Assembly: GCA_904066235.2 (NCBI GenBank) | Contig: CAJFCV020000006.1 | Coordinates: 7,316,001-7,380,000 of the forward strand | Length of the DNA stretch: 64,000 nt | Direction of reading: 5' to 3' | From: Bursaphelenchus xylophilus | Lineage: Eukaryota > Nematoda > Chromadorea > Rhabditida > Aphelenchoididae | Shown here: in pieces, positions 22,631 to 34,893 of the stretch | Layout of the letters: the number at the start of each line of letters is the position of its first letter | How positions within the stretch are numbered: the first letter of the stretch is position 1 | The notes under the pieces: generated by a model | The model's database searches: none | What the model was told of the DNA's origin: nothing | The model's input: only the letters and a program-made list of their open reading frames with translations | Program-made: the position numbers and the translations under genes

Positions 22631-22856
22631 AAATATACAAGAGTTGTAGCACACTTTATAAAATTAGTTGATTTCATAAAGAAGTTTGATTCGACAAAAA
22701 TCGCAAAGTTGACGTCGATTGTTTGCGCTGTGGGACAAAAATAAAATTTTATGAAAAATCTGAAAATTTTCTAAAAGTGGCTTTTTCCACAAAAACTACT
22801 TTACCAATAACAATTCACTGTATAAAGCGATTGAAGAAGACCCAAGTAGGTTCAAA

Positions 22857-25664
22857 ATGGATACCGGAAATCACGATAATGAAATGGATCCCAGTAATGT
22901 ATGTTGTTCTTCAATTTTTTTTTAACTTACACGTCTTATAATGAATATTTTCAACTGGTTTTAATGTATTTATTTTATTACAGATATCTCTAAACTTTTT
23001 CACTGAGACCGGTTACAATCCAGTCTCGATAAATACCGGCAGTCATGATTCCAATGATTCTACTCCAATTCCATCAGTCGGACCCTCAGAACCAAGTTTG
23101 GCTAGTCCTTTCCCAGAAGATGAATCAAAAAGAGATGCCAAGAAGGGGCTGTTCACTGGATATGTGACTGGAAAAGCAATGGAAGTCGCAAAAAGAAGGA
23201 ATCTGATCGAGAGAATTGAAAGAGCCAGAGAACTTGGTCTCCTAAATGTATCCATTCCACAATTGAGTGAGCTGAGTATGACACAACTGAGCATGTTTCT
23301 CAGAAGATTGTTCAAGATGACCCCTGGGTTGAGGGATTTTGTGAGCGATGAAGTGGTCCAAACAATATTCGAAGACTTTGAACCCAGGTCTTCGTCTGCA
23401 ATGGGAGCTGCTGATGATGTTCCGAACGAAGATTTCTTGAACGTGCCTACTGTTTATGAATCTGGCGCGGAAACAGAGCCAGAATATGAATATCACAACG
23501 GGTCTGATGAGGAGAATAGTGGTGTCAACAAGGCTGAATTGCCTGTTTCGTAAGTATAAGATTATTTTAAAGCATTTTTTAGTCAGTCGATTCAGCCTGC
23601 TTACTATCGCATCCGGCGACGAATCATGGAAGCTGATAATTGCATAGCACTTCAGATTCGGAAAGTAATTGAAAAACGAGATCGTTTTTTGGTAGGTGTA
23701 TTTTTTGCTGACTCTCATTGTTTAGACAAATATATGCGATATGGATTCTTTTGAATTTGAGTTGCCAAAGCAAACAGGTGATGCAGAACAAGATTCCCAG
23801 ACTTGTCTACGTTGTCGGCCACTCATCAAAAGAGTTAAGAGAAAGTTGAGCAAGACCATATTCCCGACGTATGTTTCAGTTCTAGCCCATTATTGACTTG
23901 ATTTTAGCAATCGGCAAAGTGCTCCAAGCCCTACGCGTTTTGAAGATAATTTGGAAAAAGTCTGCTCTTTCGATTTTAATGATACCAGAATTAGAAATGT
24001 GACTACAATGACCAGTAAGTCGGTTTGCAATTTTTTTATTTTTTATCTAGGATTGAACAGTGAAGCGATGATCGAAGATTACCTGCACAACATGGGTAAC
24101 ATTCCTCTTTATGTTCCTGTGAAAAGTCAGACTGCGTACAACAACAAGGGAAAAACGGATAAAGAATACTATGGATTCGTGTCAGATATCAAAAAAGAAT
24201 TAACTGGGTATCCTCATGTACTTCCACCTGTACAATCATCTGGCAAAAAAAGAAAAGCTGTACCTGTTTTAGTAGATAATAATGGATCAGATGATGAAGA
24301 AGAATCTAACCACAGTGAAGGACTCCTGTTGCGAGTCAAGAATAAGCAAGATTTGAAAGCGCTGAAAAGGAAACAGACGGGGAACACTGCAAACACGGCA
24401 AAGACGAAGGTAGCTATCAATGATATAAGTTATTTTCGTTTAGAAAGTTGAACCCATGGTGGACACCAGAAAAGTGTCGCCTTTGAAGATCAGACGTCCC
24501 TTGGTCCCTGAGCCCCATCCAGCAAGCACTTATTATACATCTCATCATCAATACTCGATTCCATCAACTTCCCTTCAATGCCAGACAGAAGCTACAAAAT
24601 ATACAGAAAGACAGAGTACATACAGTTCCGACATAACTGCGACCAGTGAATTGGAGGGACTTTTCACTTCTGATCAACCCCAAATTCAGAAATCATATTC
24701 ACATGCTGACGTCCAGAATAATCCTGCGACATTACAGGAGTACCCTGATCAGATCAATTACGGAATGGAAGATTCTGATCTATCTTTGGAATTAAAAACA
24801 TCTGGAATGGATGAACATCCAGCTGATGAGTCGAAATCCACTTCCAGTTCATCATCCAGCACCAGTTCATCTTCTTCATCATCCAAAAGTTCGAGTTCAT
24901 CGCCGGAACACAACACAACTCGGGAAGAATCAAATCTCAATGAAACTAGGGGGACTCGGAGTTCAAGAGGTTCGGGAAGTTCGGACAGTTCTAGTTCAGA
25001 GTCAGGAGATGAATCGGATAAAGAGGATAATGATGAAGAAGATGTGCTCCGAGAGAGTAGTGTCTCCTTGAATATCACTGGAAGCAGTGGCGAAAAGAAT
25101 GAATCCAAGGAAACGGATAGTATTCTAGGACCAGAGACTAGCGGCCTTGATGTGGTTTGCCAAGAAGAAAGTGAAGATAAAATGGATGGTGGTGGACAGG
25201 TAACAAATAACGCAGGAAATGAAGCAAGAAACGTTGAGAGAGGGATAGAGGTGGCACAGCAGAGTGAGGAGGATGGTTACAAATCTGATGATGAAGGAGA
25301 TAGTCAGGAGGAGAGGGACGAAGATGGGGTAAAAATTGAGGGCGCTTCTCAAGCTGATGATGAAGAGAATGAAAATGAGGAGAGTGATCTTGAAAGGGAT
25401 GTTACGCCTCTTAATGATAATGCCGATGTGTCAAATGCGGCCACGGAATCAGCCCAAGAACATTCGGAAATTGGAGATGTCAGTCAACTGGAGGATGTTG
25501 AATTAAGAGCAAATCTGGGGTATAACGCATCTGAGGGTAATGAAGATGAATTTGGTGAATCTTTGGTGGAAGAAGAACTAGACGGTGTTGATGGAAATGG
25601 AGAAGAAAGTAATGTAGAGACGAGGGATACTGACGAAAAAGAAGATCCAGTCTCTGAAGAATGA
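22857..25664 (+). CDS. Large acidic, serine-rich protein of unknown function
   Basis: Seven exons (22857-22898, 22984-23549, 23583-23691, 23726-23868, 23908-24014, 24051-24409, 24444-25664) sum to 848 residues. I do not recognise a domain. The N-terminal 430 residues are mixed, with helical segments (ELSMTQLSMFLRRLFKM), a CLRC pair and a basic stretch ending KRKQTGNTANTAKTK. The C-terminal 400 residues have a near-pure Ser tract (about 24840-24900) and then long Glu/Asp runs, typical of nuclear or chromatin-associated disordered proteins. It starts 227 bp after the IQCA1-like stop and ends 245 bp before the sirtuin, all on the same strand. Confidence 0.75.
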
Positions 25665-25908
25665 GCAATCTCTTTGAGACCATCGGTGATGTACTCGGTG
25701 ATTGGATTTCCCCTATATTGCCCGTATTTTTGTCATTCTCATCTTTTAATTTGTTATTTTCAAATAAATGGTCGTATTTAAAGGGCAGTGTATTCCCAGT
25801 TCAGTCAGAGCGCTTTCACATATCGGATTTGATGGGGGCTGGCTAAATGCTAAAGACGTCATTCTTTTATTTTTAATTATACTAGAATAATTAAGCTTGC
25901 TAAAAAAG

Positions 25909-26940
25909 ATGACATCAATGGTATCCAAATTCATACCGAAGGCTCCCCCGTTGGATACAGTAATCCTAAAGAAGATCCAGGGCTTTGTTGACCAATCGAA
26001 AAGCATAAGTTTCTTGACTGGAGCAGGCATATCAACAGAATCTGGTGGGGATTAACACGTCTTGTGGAAAGTTCTTAAGGGATTCCTGATTATCGATCTG
26101 AGGGTGTCGGTTTGTACGCGCGAACCAAACATCGACCAATACAATATCAGGATTTGATGAAGAATGAATATTGGAGAAGGAAATATTGGTCTAGGAACTA
26201 TGTGGCCTGGGAACGGTTTAATCGTGCCAAGCCCAATGTGGCTCATTACACTTTAGCCGAGTGGGAGCAGAGTCAGAGGTATAATTCCAATAAGTTGCTG
26301 TAGGATTTGTAATATAGAGTGAACTGGCTGATCACCCAGAATGTAGATGGCCTTCATACGGATGCTGGATCTACAAAATTAACGGAACTTCATGGATGTG
26401 GAAAGAGAGTAATCTGCACGGAATGTCAAAAGATCTCCCCGCGGTGGGTCTCTTGGAATCGCAACCTTTATATCCATTATTAGATCCGAGATACAAGACA
26501 TGATCACGAAATTGAACCCAGATTGGGCAGTAAAAGAAATTGGAGAAATGCGGCCCGATGGAGATGTGGACATCCCTGATGATGCTTTGATCAACTTCAG
26601 AATCCCGTTTTGCATTAATTGCGGTGAGAGGAGTATTTTAAAAACAAATGTCGTCTTTTTTGGAGAGAACGTCCCCATGAAAGATGTGGATGTCTGTTAT
26701 GAGAAGGTATTGGAGCCATGATAAAATTGTATTATCTTGTTTTAGGTGAATAGTTCAGATCTTTTGATTGTTTTGGGCTCTTCTTTGTCCGTAATGTCAT
26801 CTTTCCGCTTTATCCATCACGCATCCATCAAGGGTATTCCTATAATCATCATCAACATTGGTCCAACCCGTGGAGATCACCTAGCTGCTCTCAGATTACC
26901 AGCCAGGGTCTCTGAAGTAGTTGTAAAACTGAATATTTAG
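25909..26940 (+). CDS. Sirtuin, SIRT4 class
   Basis: Five exons (25909-26044, 26080-26278, 26318-26443, 26484-26706, 26746-26940) give 292 residues. NAD-dependent deacylase/ADP-ribosyltransferase motifs are complete: GAGISTESGIPDYRSE (NAD binding), TQNVDGLHTDAGS, catalytic His in ELHGC, zinc ligands CTEC and CINC, then FFGENVP and GSSLSVMS. The blocks VGLYARTKHRPIQYQD and NIGPTRGDHLAALRL are specific to class II SIRT4, the counterparts of C. elegans sir-2.2/sir-2.3, which are mitochondrial. A short N-terminus containing Lys and few acids could act as a mitochondrial presequence. The first intron is only 35 nt and ends in AAG. Confidence 0.92.
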
Positions 26941-27094
26941 CACTTGTAAATAGCTTTAATAGATTTATTAAATAAATAAAATAGGGAAATACTGTTACAT
27001 GGCTATAATAAAGCTCGATTAACATCACAATCGGGCATTGTAACACGTAAACTGTCTACAGTAATCTGTAATTCTCGTTAAACATCTCAAATAG

Positions 27095-27806
27095 TTATTT
27101 ATTTACCTGAGCAACCAATCTCCAAGCATCGGACCCGCACTTTTCCACGACAAAAGGGCGACAACACCTCAGGTAGTCGTCCATTATCTGGCACAAGTTG
27201 TAGAAGTACTTGTCCAGGTTATGTTTCTTTGTCTTTACCGCGTCATCCATCGCTTTCCCTGCGGCATTTCGGCATAAATTATATTCTTTTTGGGCCTCGA
27301 CCTCAGCGAAACAAGCGGCGTGTTTCTCGAACAGATTGTGGCCAGCTCCGCACATGTATCCATAAGAGGCTTCCACGGCCTCGATGGAGATGGAATGACA
27401 ATGCACATCTGCTGTGCAATCCTAACATAGGATTATAAGATGATTAAATTAACTTAGAAGTGTGTAATCATACGAAGACTCACCTTAAAGTCTGTGTACA
27501 GATTGCATAATTTTGAAAACACCTCGCCTCCCTTGAGAGAAAAGGGTGTGTTCTCATCCTCGGTCGAAGTTTTTTGGATCGAATTAGCATAGTCAATAAT
27601 CGGCTAAAATTTTGGAAATATTTTTTTAATATTTTTTTTTGAAACAAATAAATGCAAATATTGAGAATGTTATTCACCTGCAGGCAGTTGCTTATCCTGG
27701 CCTCTTTGCTGGCCGAGCATTTGTTCGCAAAGGTGGGATCCAACACCAAATCTTCGGAAGCCCCTGAGGCGAAGAGCAATGGCAGCAAGTACAAGAACAT
27801 CCCCAT
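27095..27806 (-). CDS. Secreted DUF19 (T20D4.11-like) protein
   Basis: Exons on the minus strand are 27806-27678, 27603-27484 and 27421-27095, giving 191 residues. MGMFLYLLPLLFASGA is a signal peptide. The mature part has 12 or so cysteines spaced as in the nematode DUF19/T20D4.11-like domain (KCSASKEARISNC, LC, DC, HC, MC, AC, LC, LC, CC, KC). Function is unknown; such proteins are secreted and often expanded in nematodes. It is convergent with the sirtuin, 154 bp apart. Confidence 0.75.
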
Positions 27807-29756
27807 TTTCTCAGACCATCTCTAGATGAAAGAGCTTGGCTCTGAATACAAACTAATGTAAATGTAGTGGCCGGAGTTGTAGTATCGGGGCCGATTCGTG
27901 GCCAAGGAACCTTAAATGTCGTTTTGGGCGCAGAAAGGAGGCGTCGAAGGCGTTATGAATTTGATTATCCCTCTGTCCTCGGGCCGCTCTTTGTGTGTCG
28001 GATCTGGAAGTCTCCGAATACGATTACCTCGCGTCGTTTTCCGGCCCTCAGGTCGAAAAAAAGAAGAGCCGAAAACCCCGAAAATGGAACGATAAATGGC
28101 TCCGATTTGAGATTCTGGAGAGAATCAGGAAGAGGCCTCGTCTCCTGCAAATGGCATGTTCATAAGAAACGAGAGAATGGTGATATTACTCTTTAAGGCT
28201 CTCGAGTTTATTCGAGATCCCGATTATGGGCAAAAACAGGGAGAAGGGGCCATCAAATTGAAAGTGATGACTTTTCGGAATGCTCCTAGCATAATGCCAT
28301 CGGACATACTTGCACTTAAAGTTAATGCCTTCCGAAATAAGGTTATTAAAAATAATTGAAAAATACTGCAAGAGTAAAGAGAAATGTTGCAAATACTTGA
28401 GACCCCAAGTTGAGTTTAAAACCCCTCCCTACTCCAATTTATTATGGCCTGAGGGCCTCAAACTAATTCATATCCGAATCCAACTTGTTTCGAACGGAAC
28501 TATGCTCCCCGAATCCAATTATGTTGTACCTTCTTTCTTTACAAAGATTTTCACTCTTCCGGAAACCCTCAGGGCATTTCTGTTTTCCCGGTCTGAATAT
28601 GTAATTGTTTGCTTTCGAACCATGATTTTTTAACAATTTGAACTTACTGGCATCCAGTAATTCTAAAAAATGTCAAAAAATGACAAAAGTAATTTCCGGA
28701 TTTGGAATGCGCATGAATTTTCACATATTTAAATAAATGTGTGACTAATTTTGAAGTTTGTGTTCCTCCGATCTTCTCCTTCTTTTCTCTTGCTCACTTC
28801 TAATAAACTCTGTCTGTTCCCTGAAATCGTTTTTTCTGAACCCTCAAAGTATTTGTATTCGAAATGAGACGAGGAGTTTTCCCCTTGGTTCTTTTTCCCA
28901 TGACTTTCAAAAACGGCCCAAGAAGGGGAGTTTCGGCCGTTTTTTTGACATTTATGAAGTCCAAACCCCTTTATTAATGCAATCTATTCTAATACTTTGA
29001 TTTAGATTTCACGCGACGGGCGGGCGGAAAGGGGGGGGGAGGCTCCTTTTTATTTCTGATCTGGTTCGTTCTGCGGCGGGAAAAGCGAAAGGTTTTAATC
29101 CTGCGGCTGACCTTGGGCAGAGTTATTGTGTGTTGTAAATACTCTCGTCTTTCACCTTGTATGTTGATCTTGGCACAGGCTTTATTCCTTGGCCTTTTTC
29201 ATTCCCTGATTCTCGCCTTTTCTTTTGACGTCCCGTGATATTTTCTCATTTTAAACGTCTCCCTTAAAAGACCAAAAAACGCAGTCGAGAGTTTAAAACT
29301 CTCACTTCGAGTGTGGTTTGTAAATTGAGACACGAATTCGGAGAGAATCAGGTGACATTGCCTGTTCTCTACCCCGTGATTTTGATAAGAAATCCGGCTG
29401 CGCCCTGTGGGTATTCAACTTTTTTCTTGGTGTGATCAATTAAAGCAGTGTCTACAAATGGTAGTTATTCCCAGAGGTTATATTAATTAGAGTGGAATTG
29501 GCATGGGCTTCTATTTTTGACAACATTATTTCGAATTTCCAAAAGATTTATGTTGTAACAGACATAAAGATCTCTTTTATTTACTCGTGAGCCCACAAAG
29601 TGCTGTTACAAGTTCTTTTTCCCTGTTTTTTTTTGTTAGCGACGGGGGAATGACTATGTTCTTGCTGTACTTTTTGTACTTTCATCTCGGTGTTCCTTAA
29701 TTATTAGTTTTCTGACCGTTATCAACTTATTCATTGCCATTTTTGTAGACCAGAAA
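27807..29756. other. Intergenic region between divergent genes
   Basis: About 1.95 kb separates the divergent DUF19-like and PAF-AH genes. I see no exon with conserved features. A G-rich run (GGGGGGGG) lies near 29031-29039. A TTTTTGTAG acceptor at 29741-29749 sits just before the PAF-AH start and probably marks the trans-splice site. Confidence 0.5.
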
Positions 29757-31488
29757 ATGGGCCTAACTTGGTCCAATTCTCCAGATGGTCGTCCAAGTAC
29801 GGCACTGCCTTTGGTCGGTACGGGTGCTTATGAGGTCGGATGCGCAGATATTATGATTGCCCCGGAGAACGAGAACGATGTGGGGATGTTCGCCAGAGTC
29901 TTTTACCCGGCCTCTAAAAGACTGAACGTTGTGAGTTCGGTTGATTATTAATTCCAATACACTTATTATTAATTAATGATGTTGATTTAGCATGAAGAAG
30001 CAGTCCAATATCCAGTCTGGAGACCGAGAAAGGAATATCTGGATGGCCTGGCTGATTATAGGGAAATGAATCCACGGAAAATCCATTTCTTTTTCGACTG
30101 GGTGATTGGCGAACGGCGAGTTCCGGCTGGTTGGCATGAGCCTCTTTTCACGTACGTCCTGGAGAGAGAAAGGGATCACGTCGTCTCAATTCATGGCTCC
30201 AAGTCCTCAGGGCAGTTGTCAGCGTCATCGTCGGAAGATCTCTCGGATATGGGATCCCGGATGCACCCCTCCAAATCTGATGCGAATCTCATCAACGATT
30301 GTGATCCCAAATTCCCGGTTCTTATTTTCTCTCATGGAATCAGTGGAAATAGATTATGTTACAGTACTTATTGCTCCTCTTTGGCTTCATATGGCTTCGT
30401 GGTAGTGGCCATTGAGCACAGGTAAAATCTTTGGCTACCTAAATATTAGGTTTAGAAGTATGACTCCACCGTTATCATTTAATACAGATGATATTAATCC
30501 CATTACAGAGATCGCTCCTCTTCTTGGACGTTCTATTTGGAAACAGACCCTGTCTCAGGGGTCGTCATAGAGAAGCCGGTTACTATCATGCAATACCCGG
30601 CAGGCGAGGCCGACTTTAAAGCCAGGAACAAACAAGTAAGTGTAGTAGTATTCGATTACAACCTTGTTCAGCTACACAAAAGGGTGGCCGAATGTGTTCG
30701 GGCCTTGAATGTGATGGAGGAATTGAATCTGGGAACGTGTGGACCGGCTGACAAAAGACCTAAGGGCAGCAAAATAATTTATGGCCAAGGATTTGATTGG
30801 TCTCAATTTAAGGCAAGTTGCTTGTAATGTTCCTTTATCCACATTTTTAATTACAGAATCGCCTCCTGATCGACCACGCCGCCGTGATTGGCCATAGTTT
30901 TGGTGGAGCCGCAGCCCTGGCTGCCGCAGCCTTTTCCACAGATTTCCAGGCCAGTGTTTGCTGGGATGGATGGTTATATCCATTAGAACATGACCTCTAT
31001 CCTCGTATCACCCAGAAAACTCTGATGATTAATGCCCAAAAATGGCAATGGGCGGAGAATGTGAAAAGAATGATGAGATTGCCTGCGGCTGCAGAGAAAA
31101 TACTTTTTACATTAAAGTAAAACCACTTTTTTCTACTTTTTTTTGCCCTATGCTTTAATCTTTACAATGTTGTCCTTTCAGAGACATTGTCCATCAATCA
31201 TTCAGTGATTTCTCGTATCTGATGCCTGGATATGTGGGGAGAAAGTTTGCTTTGCAAGGAGATCTGGATCCAATCCAAACTGGAGAGGCCATCATGGAGA
31301 TTACTGTAACGTATCTGCGGAAGTGCTTCGAGAATATTCCGGCCATCGAACACCTCCGAGAAGTGGCCAAGAGATATTCCCATTTTGTGATTGAGGGAAC
31401 GGACATCTCGTTGGAAGACGGAGACAATGGAAAAGATCATTCTGCGGATGATATTGTCCCTCCAGAAGTCGATTCGAATGTTAACTAA
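29757..31488 (+). CDS. Platelet-activating factor acetylhydrolase (PLA2 group VII/PAFAH2 type)
   Basis: Six exons (29757-29930, 29991-30421, 30509-30635, 30672-30812, 30857-31116, 31182-31488) give 479 residues. The enzyme removes short or oxidised sn-2 acyl chains from PAF-like phospholipids. It is an alpha/beta hydrolase: nucleophile in GHSFGG, catalytic Asp in CWDGWLYPL, catalytic His in DIVHQSFSDF, and the oxyanion region FSHGISGNRLCYS. MGLTWS at the N-terminus fits N-myristoylation, and no signal peptide is seen, so it resembles intracellular PAFAH2 (C. elegans paf-2) rather than the plasma form. An insertion of about 40 Ser-rich residues lies before the HGISG block. The intron at 30813 has a GC donor (AAG|GCAAGT). 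Confidence 0.93.
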
Positions 31489-31987
31489 GTTCAGTCTACA
31501 GTATCTTACAATATTCTTTAATCCGATTTAATCAGTCATGCTGACGCATTTCTTCGTACCCTCTACTAAAACACATCTCACTTCACAATCGTGTGCCTTT
31601 CTCTTCGCTTTGTGGTACCAGTATTCGAGTATCCTCAGTTGATTTTGTACACTTTCTTGCCTTACTTCGATACCTACTCTCCCATTACGAGTCCGACTTT
31701 ATTCATCGAACATCTAGTCCAATAAACCAATAAAGTGCGTGTTTAAGGTGACTGTTTTTTGTCATAGTATAAAAATTAAGAGTAGGGAGGGGTTACCGAG
31801 ACAACCATCGAGTGTAACCGTGCCTGTAACATGCCCGCCCGGCCCCCGTAATTGTAAAAATAAGGGCCCATTTCCTCCATTGACAAGTCTTGGGAAGGTG
31901 ACGGTGTTTTTGAGGTAACGGTGGGTCTAAAAAGGGTCGCGATATTAGGTTCATATTATCCATGACTCCAGATTACTGTAGAATGTG
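31489..31987. other. Intergenic region
   Basis: Holds the PAF-AH 3' UTR with AATAAA signals near 31722-31732. No gene is seen. Confidence 0.5.
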
Positions 31988-32220
31988 ATGGGCAGCTGTG
32001 TAAGTTGCATGCGAGTGATTCTGGAGACCGAACCAGATGTAAAAATAAATGGTAAGTGTAATCTATGTTTTATAAAACTTTAGTCATCGAGCCGACTACT
32101 GTAATCCAACCGGAGGCTGTTACAACTCCTGCCACTCCCACAGCACCATCGGCACCCAGATTAACGGTGCCTTCAGCTCATGGGACTAGACTTAAGGCCA
32201 ACGTGGAACAACCAAGATGA
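31988..32220 (+). CDS. Small lipidation-type protein, 66 residues
   Basis: Two exons (31988-32051 and 32084-32220) splice in phase to 66 residues. The start MGSCVSCMRV is a strong candidate for N-myristoylation at Gly2 with palmitoylation at Cys4 and Cys7; the rest is Thr/Pro/Ala-rich and disordered (TTPATPTAPSAPR). I do not recognise a family. The clean intron (GTAAGT to TTTAG), in-phase join and Met-Gly-x-Cys start argue for a real gene. It is convergent with the acid phosphatase. Confidence 0.6.
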
Positions 32221-32416
32221 TGTTGGATATTGCATCTACTCCCTTTTTTTGACCTCATTTTAATGCCCTTAGGATCCCGCAGAATTTTCTTGTAATTAGA
32301 AAACGATTAATGAATCACTAATGTATTTTAATTAAAATTTATTCTCGAAAATCATAATTTTTTTAATAAAACTTATAAACGGGTAACTTTTACACTTTAG
32401 ATCCATCTGACCGGTT

Positions 32417-34612
32417 CTATGATTGCTGTAACAACGGTCTTCTCTCTTCCTTGGCCAGTCTATGATACCTTTTTTTCCACGTTCTCCTTGACATAAATAA
32501 CAACACCATTACGGTGCCCAACAGGATGGTAACCACTATTAAGAGACCTTTAAAAGTGTTGTCAACTCTACAACTACTCACTAGATATGACTCCGTAAAG
32601 GACGGTCTGATCATCTCCTACAGTAATATCCTCGCCCAAACAGGCAGATACGAAGTCGATGGTAGATACAGGATCTCCAAGATCCTTGAAAGTCTTGTAG
32701 AAACAGGGCTCGGGGCATTGGTCGATCTTTAAATGAACCCTTGAGCCATTCAATTTATTGTGTAAGAACACCTATAATTAGAGTAACCACAATGTGATAT
32801 ATAAGACGAGTATTCCGAAAGAAAACTTACTCTTATGACAGTTTCATTACCCTCCTTGGACAAATCAAAAGCCAGGTAACTTCCAACTGGCTGCAATTTC
32901 TCCTTAATCACCGAGATATTCAAGTAAATACCCAATGTCATCATATTGGAGTCATGTCCCGAATAAAGTATGAACTTGTGTTTGGTCCTCTGATTCAATG
33001 TATTATCAAACTCACTGATAATTTGATTAAAATGCCATCCTCCGGTCGGTTCTTTCATTAAAGTGATGAATTTCTGATGGAAAATATGATGGAGACCCTC
33101 CCAAAAAGAGATCAGAGAAGCATTGGCCCAGGAAGGAAGAGGAAGAAGATCGGGGATGTCAGAACGGGAGACCAGGGCATCCACCACCTTCTGGAGAATG
33201 TTCAAGTCTGTAATATTAATACCAGTCAGATTCTGAAGAACAAGAATCTCCGGCTTCAGTGATTCCATGAACTTGACATTTCCTGTGCTGTTCACCAGGT
33301 CGTGCAGGAATGATGGACAGTAATCCAAAGCTCCGAAAGACACCTTCAACGTAATTAATTGTAATCAAGAGCATAAAAACTTCGGTGTTTTGGCCCACTC
33401 TAATTAGGGTTCGGAAAATTGGAGTATATTCACCACGTGGGTATATACCCGAAATCTCGGGTATATTTGGGTATTTGTAAAATTAGCCTAAATTAGCCCA
33501 GTATAGTACGAATATGAAGTCGTTTGCAACTTAATCATTAACTAAATCATGTTTGGAGTGATATTCTTGATCTTCCCAACTACAACAAACAGAACGAGTA
33601 CTTAAACAATGAAACAATTTAACAAGTCCAATATTTCGCAGTCATATTTAATTCTTTTTCCATTTCATCTTCCGACTCCGGCAACTGGCTAACTAGTTTT
33701 CGACCTCAAAACCACGTTTTGAACAAAAAACAAACAAATTATGACTAAATGTCATAATTTGACATTTAGTCACAGCGTTCATTGATTTTTTATGACCAAA
33801 TTCCACTTTTTTCACATTTTTTAACGCAAAAGTGCTTCGGAAAATTCCACATAAAAACCCGAAAATACCCGGCTTTGGGGGTATTTGGGTATATACCCGG
33901 ATATATTTATACCCCGTCCGAACCCTAACTCTAATGTCTTGATTTTTTTGCAGACTGTAGGTTGAGAACGAGAAAGTAGGGGTGATGTCTAAAGTGGGAA
34001 AAAGACGATATCATTGGTGTTTTATTGAGTTCTAGTCCGATCATCACTTGACGCAAAGTTTCCGTCAACATGAACAAAAAACTTTCATTTCAAAGCCGGG
34101 TAGCAGCACGGAAAAATTTTTTGTGGGCGGGCCAAAAACGGAAGTTTCACTCAATCCGCGTCTACCTGATCCAGAATTCCTTGAGTATGGACCGGCACTG
34201 GTTGCCATTTCAATTGATTATTCCAAACTTGTTGTGCCCTGGGGGGAAAAAGAGCGGCTAGTACAACCTGAGCACTGGTGATGGTCCTGTTGTCATTCCC
34301 TGCCCATACTCTCAGTTGGGATGGTCTGTAGGTATTCCCGAGAAAATCACCGTAGTATTGTTTTAAGTTGAATCCCAGTTCGTATTCCTGATTGAGCCCG
34401 GTTTCGGTCAACTCTCCAGGCTCGTATATTTCATTTACCTTTGTGTTTTTTTCGGTTGGAAAACGAATGAAATCAGTCGGAAATCGTTGACCATGGCGTG
34501 TAAACTAGATAAAGCAGTAGATAGTAATGAAAACACTTACTACTTGGGAGGCAATTAACTCGCCATTGACATTATGGAGTATAAGAAGCAGGATTATTCG
34601 TGACACCATCAT
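32417..34612 (-). CDS. Membrane-anchored histidine acid phosphatase
   Basis: Exons on the minus strand are 34612-34541, 34504-34166, 33343-32831, 32771-32582 and 32547-32417, giving 414 residues. A signal peptide (MMVSRIILLILHNVNG) precedes the catalytic FTRHGQRFPTD (phosphohistidine nucleophile, RHGxRxP). Other motifs are VWAGNDNRTITSA and the proton donor YSGHDSNMM. Paired Cys occur in the lumenal part. A C-terminal membrane helix (LLIVVTILLGTVMVLLFM) and a basic tail complete the lysosomal/ecto acid phosphatase layout. The last intron is only 34 nt and ends AAAG. The 822-bp intron 2 contains a 523-bp hAT-like insertion. Confidence 0.88.
33405..33927. mobile_element. hAT-like MITE with 8-bp target duplication
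   Basis: The element starts TAGGGTTCGG and ends CCGAACCCTA, a perfect 10-bp inverted terminus with further mirrored GGGTATATACCC-type blocks. It is flanked by identical 8-bp ACTCTAAT at 33397-33404 and 33928-33935. An 8-bp duplication and T/CAGGG-type ends are the mark of the hAT superfamily. No transposase is encoded. It lies in an intron of the acid phosphatase gene. A shorter relative is at 11251. Confidence 0.85.
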
Positions 34613-34893
34613 TATGTCCTGAATGTGAGAGCGTTTGTTGTTATTCCTGATAAGATTCAGGCGTATGGAATTGATAAGAGAGATATCATAGAAAACATTA
34701 GGACTTGAACAAAATTAAACTTATATGTAAAATCACATCTAACGGCACTCTAAACTCATACTGTAAGCATAATTACTGTAACAATCAACGATTATTGACA
34801 CGAAAACAAGAGAATGGCGTTCCAATCATTTTTTGGCATTATGCACCAAGAAAGAAAAACCCGCGTTCTTAATTGTAAGGTGCGTAGACGGTC

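Noticed and set aside
32574..32614. Stop codon ending the acid phosphatase at 32574 without a membrane helix
   Set aside because: A 34-nt intron (32548-32581) restores the frame into a membrane helix and basic tail typical of the family.
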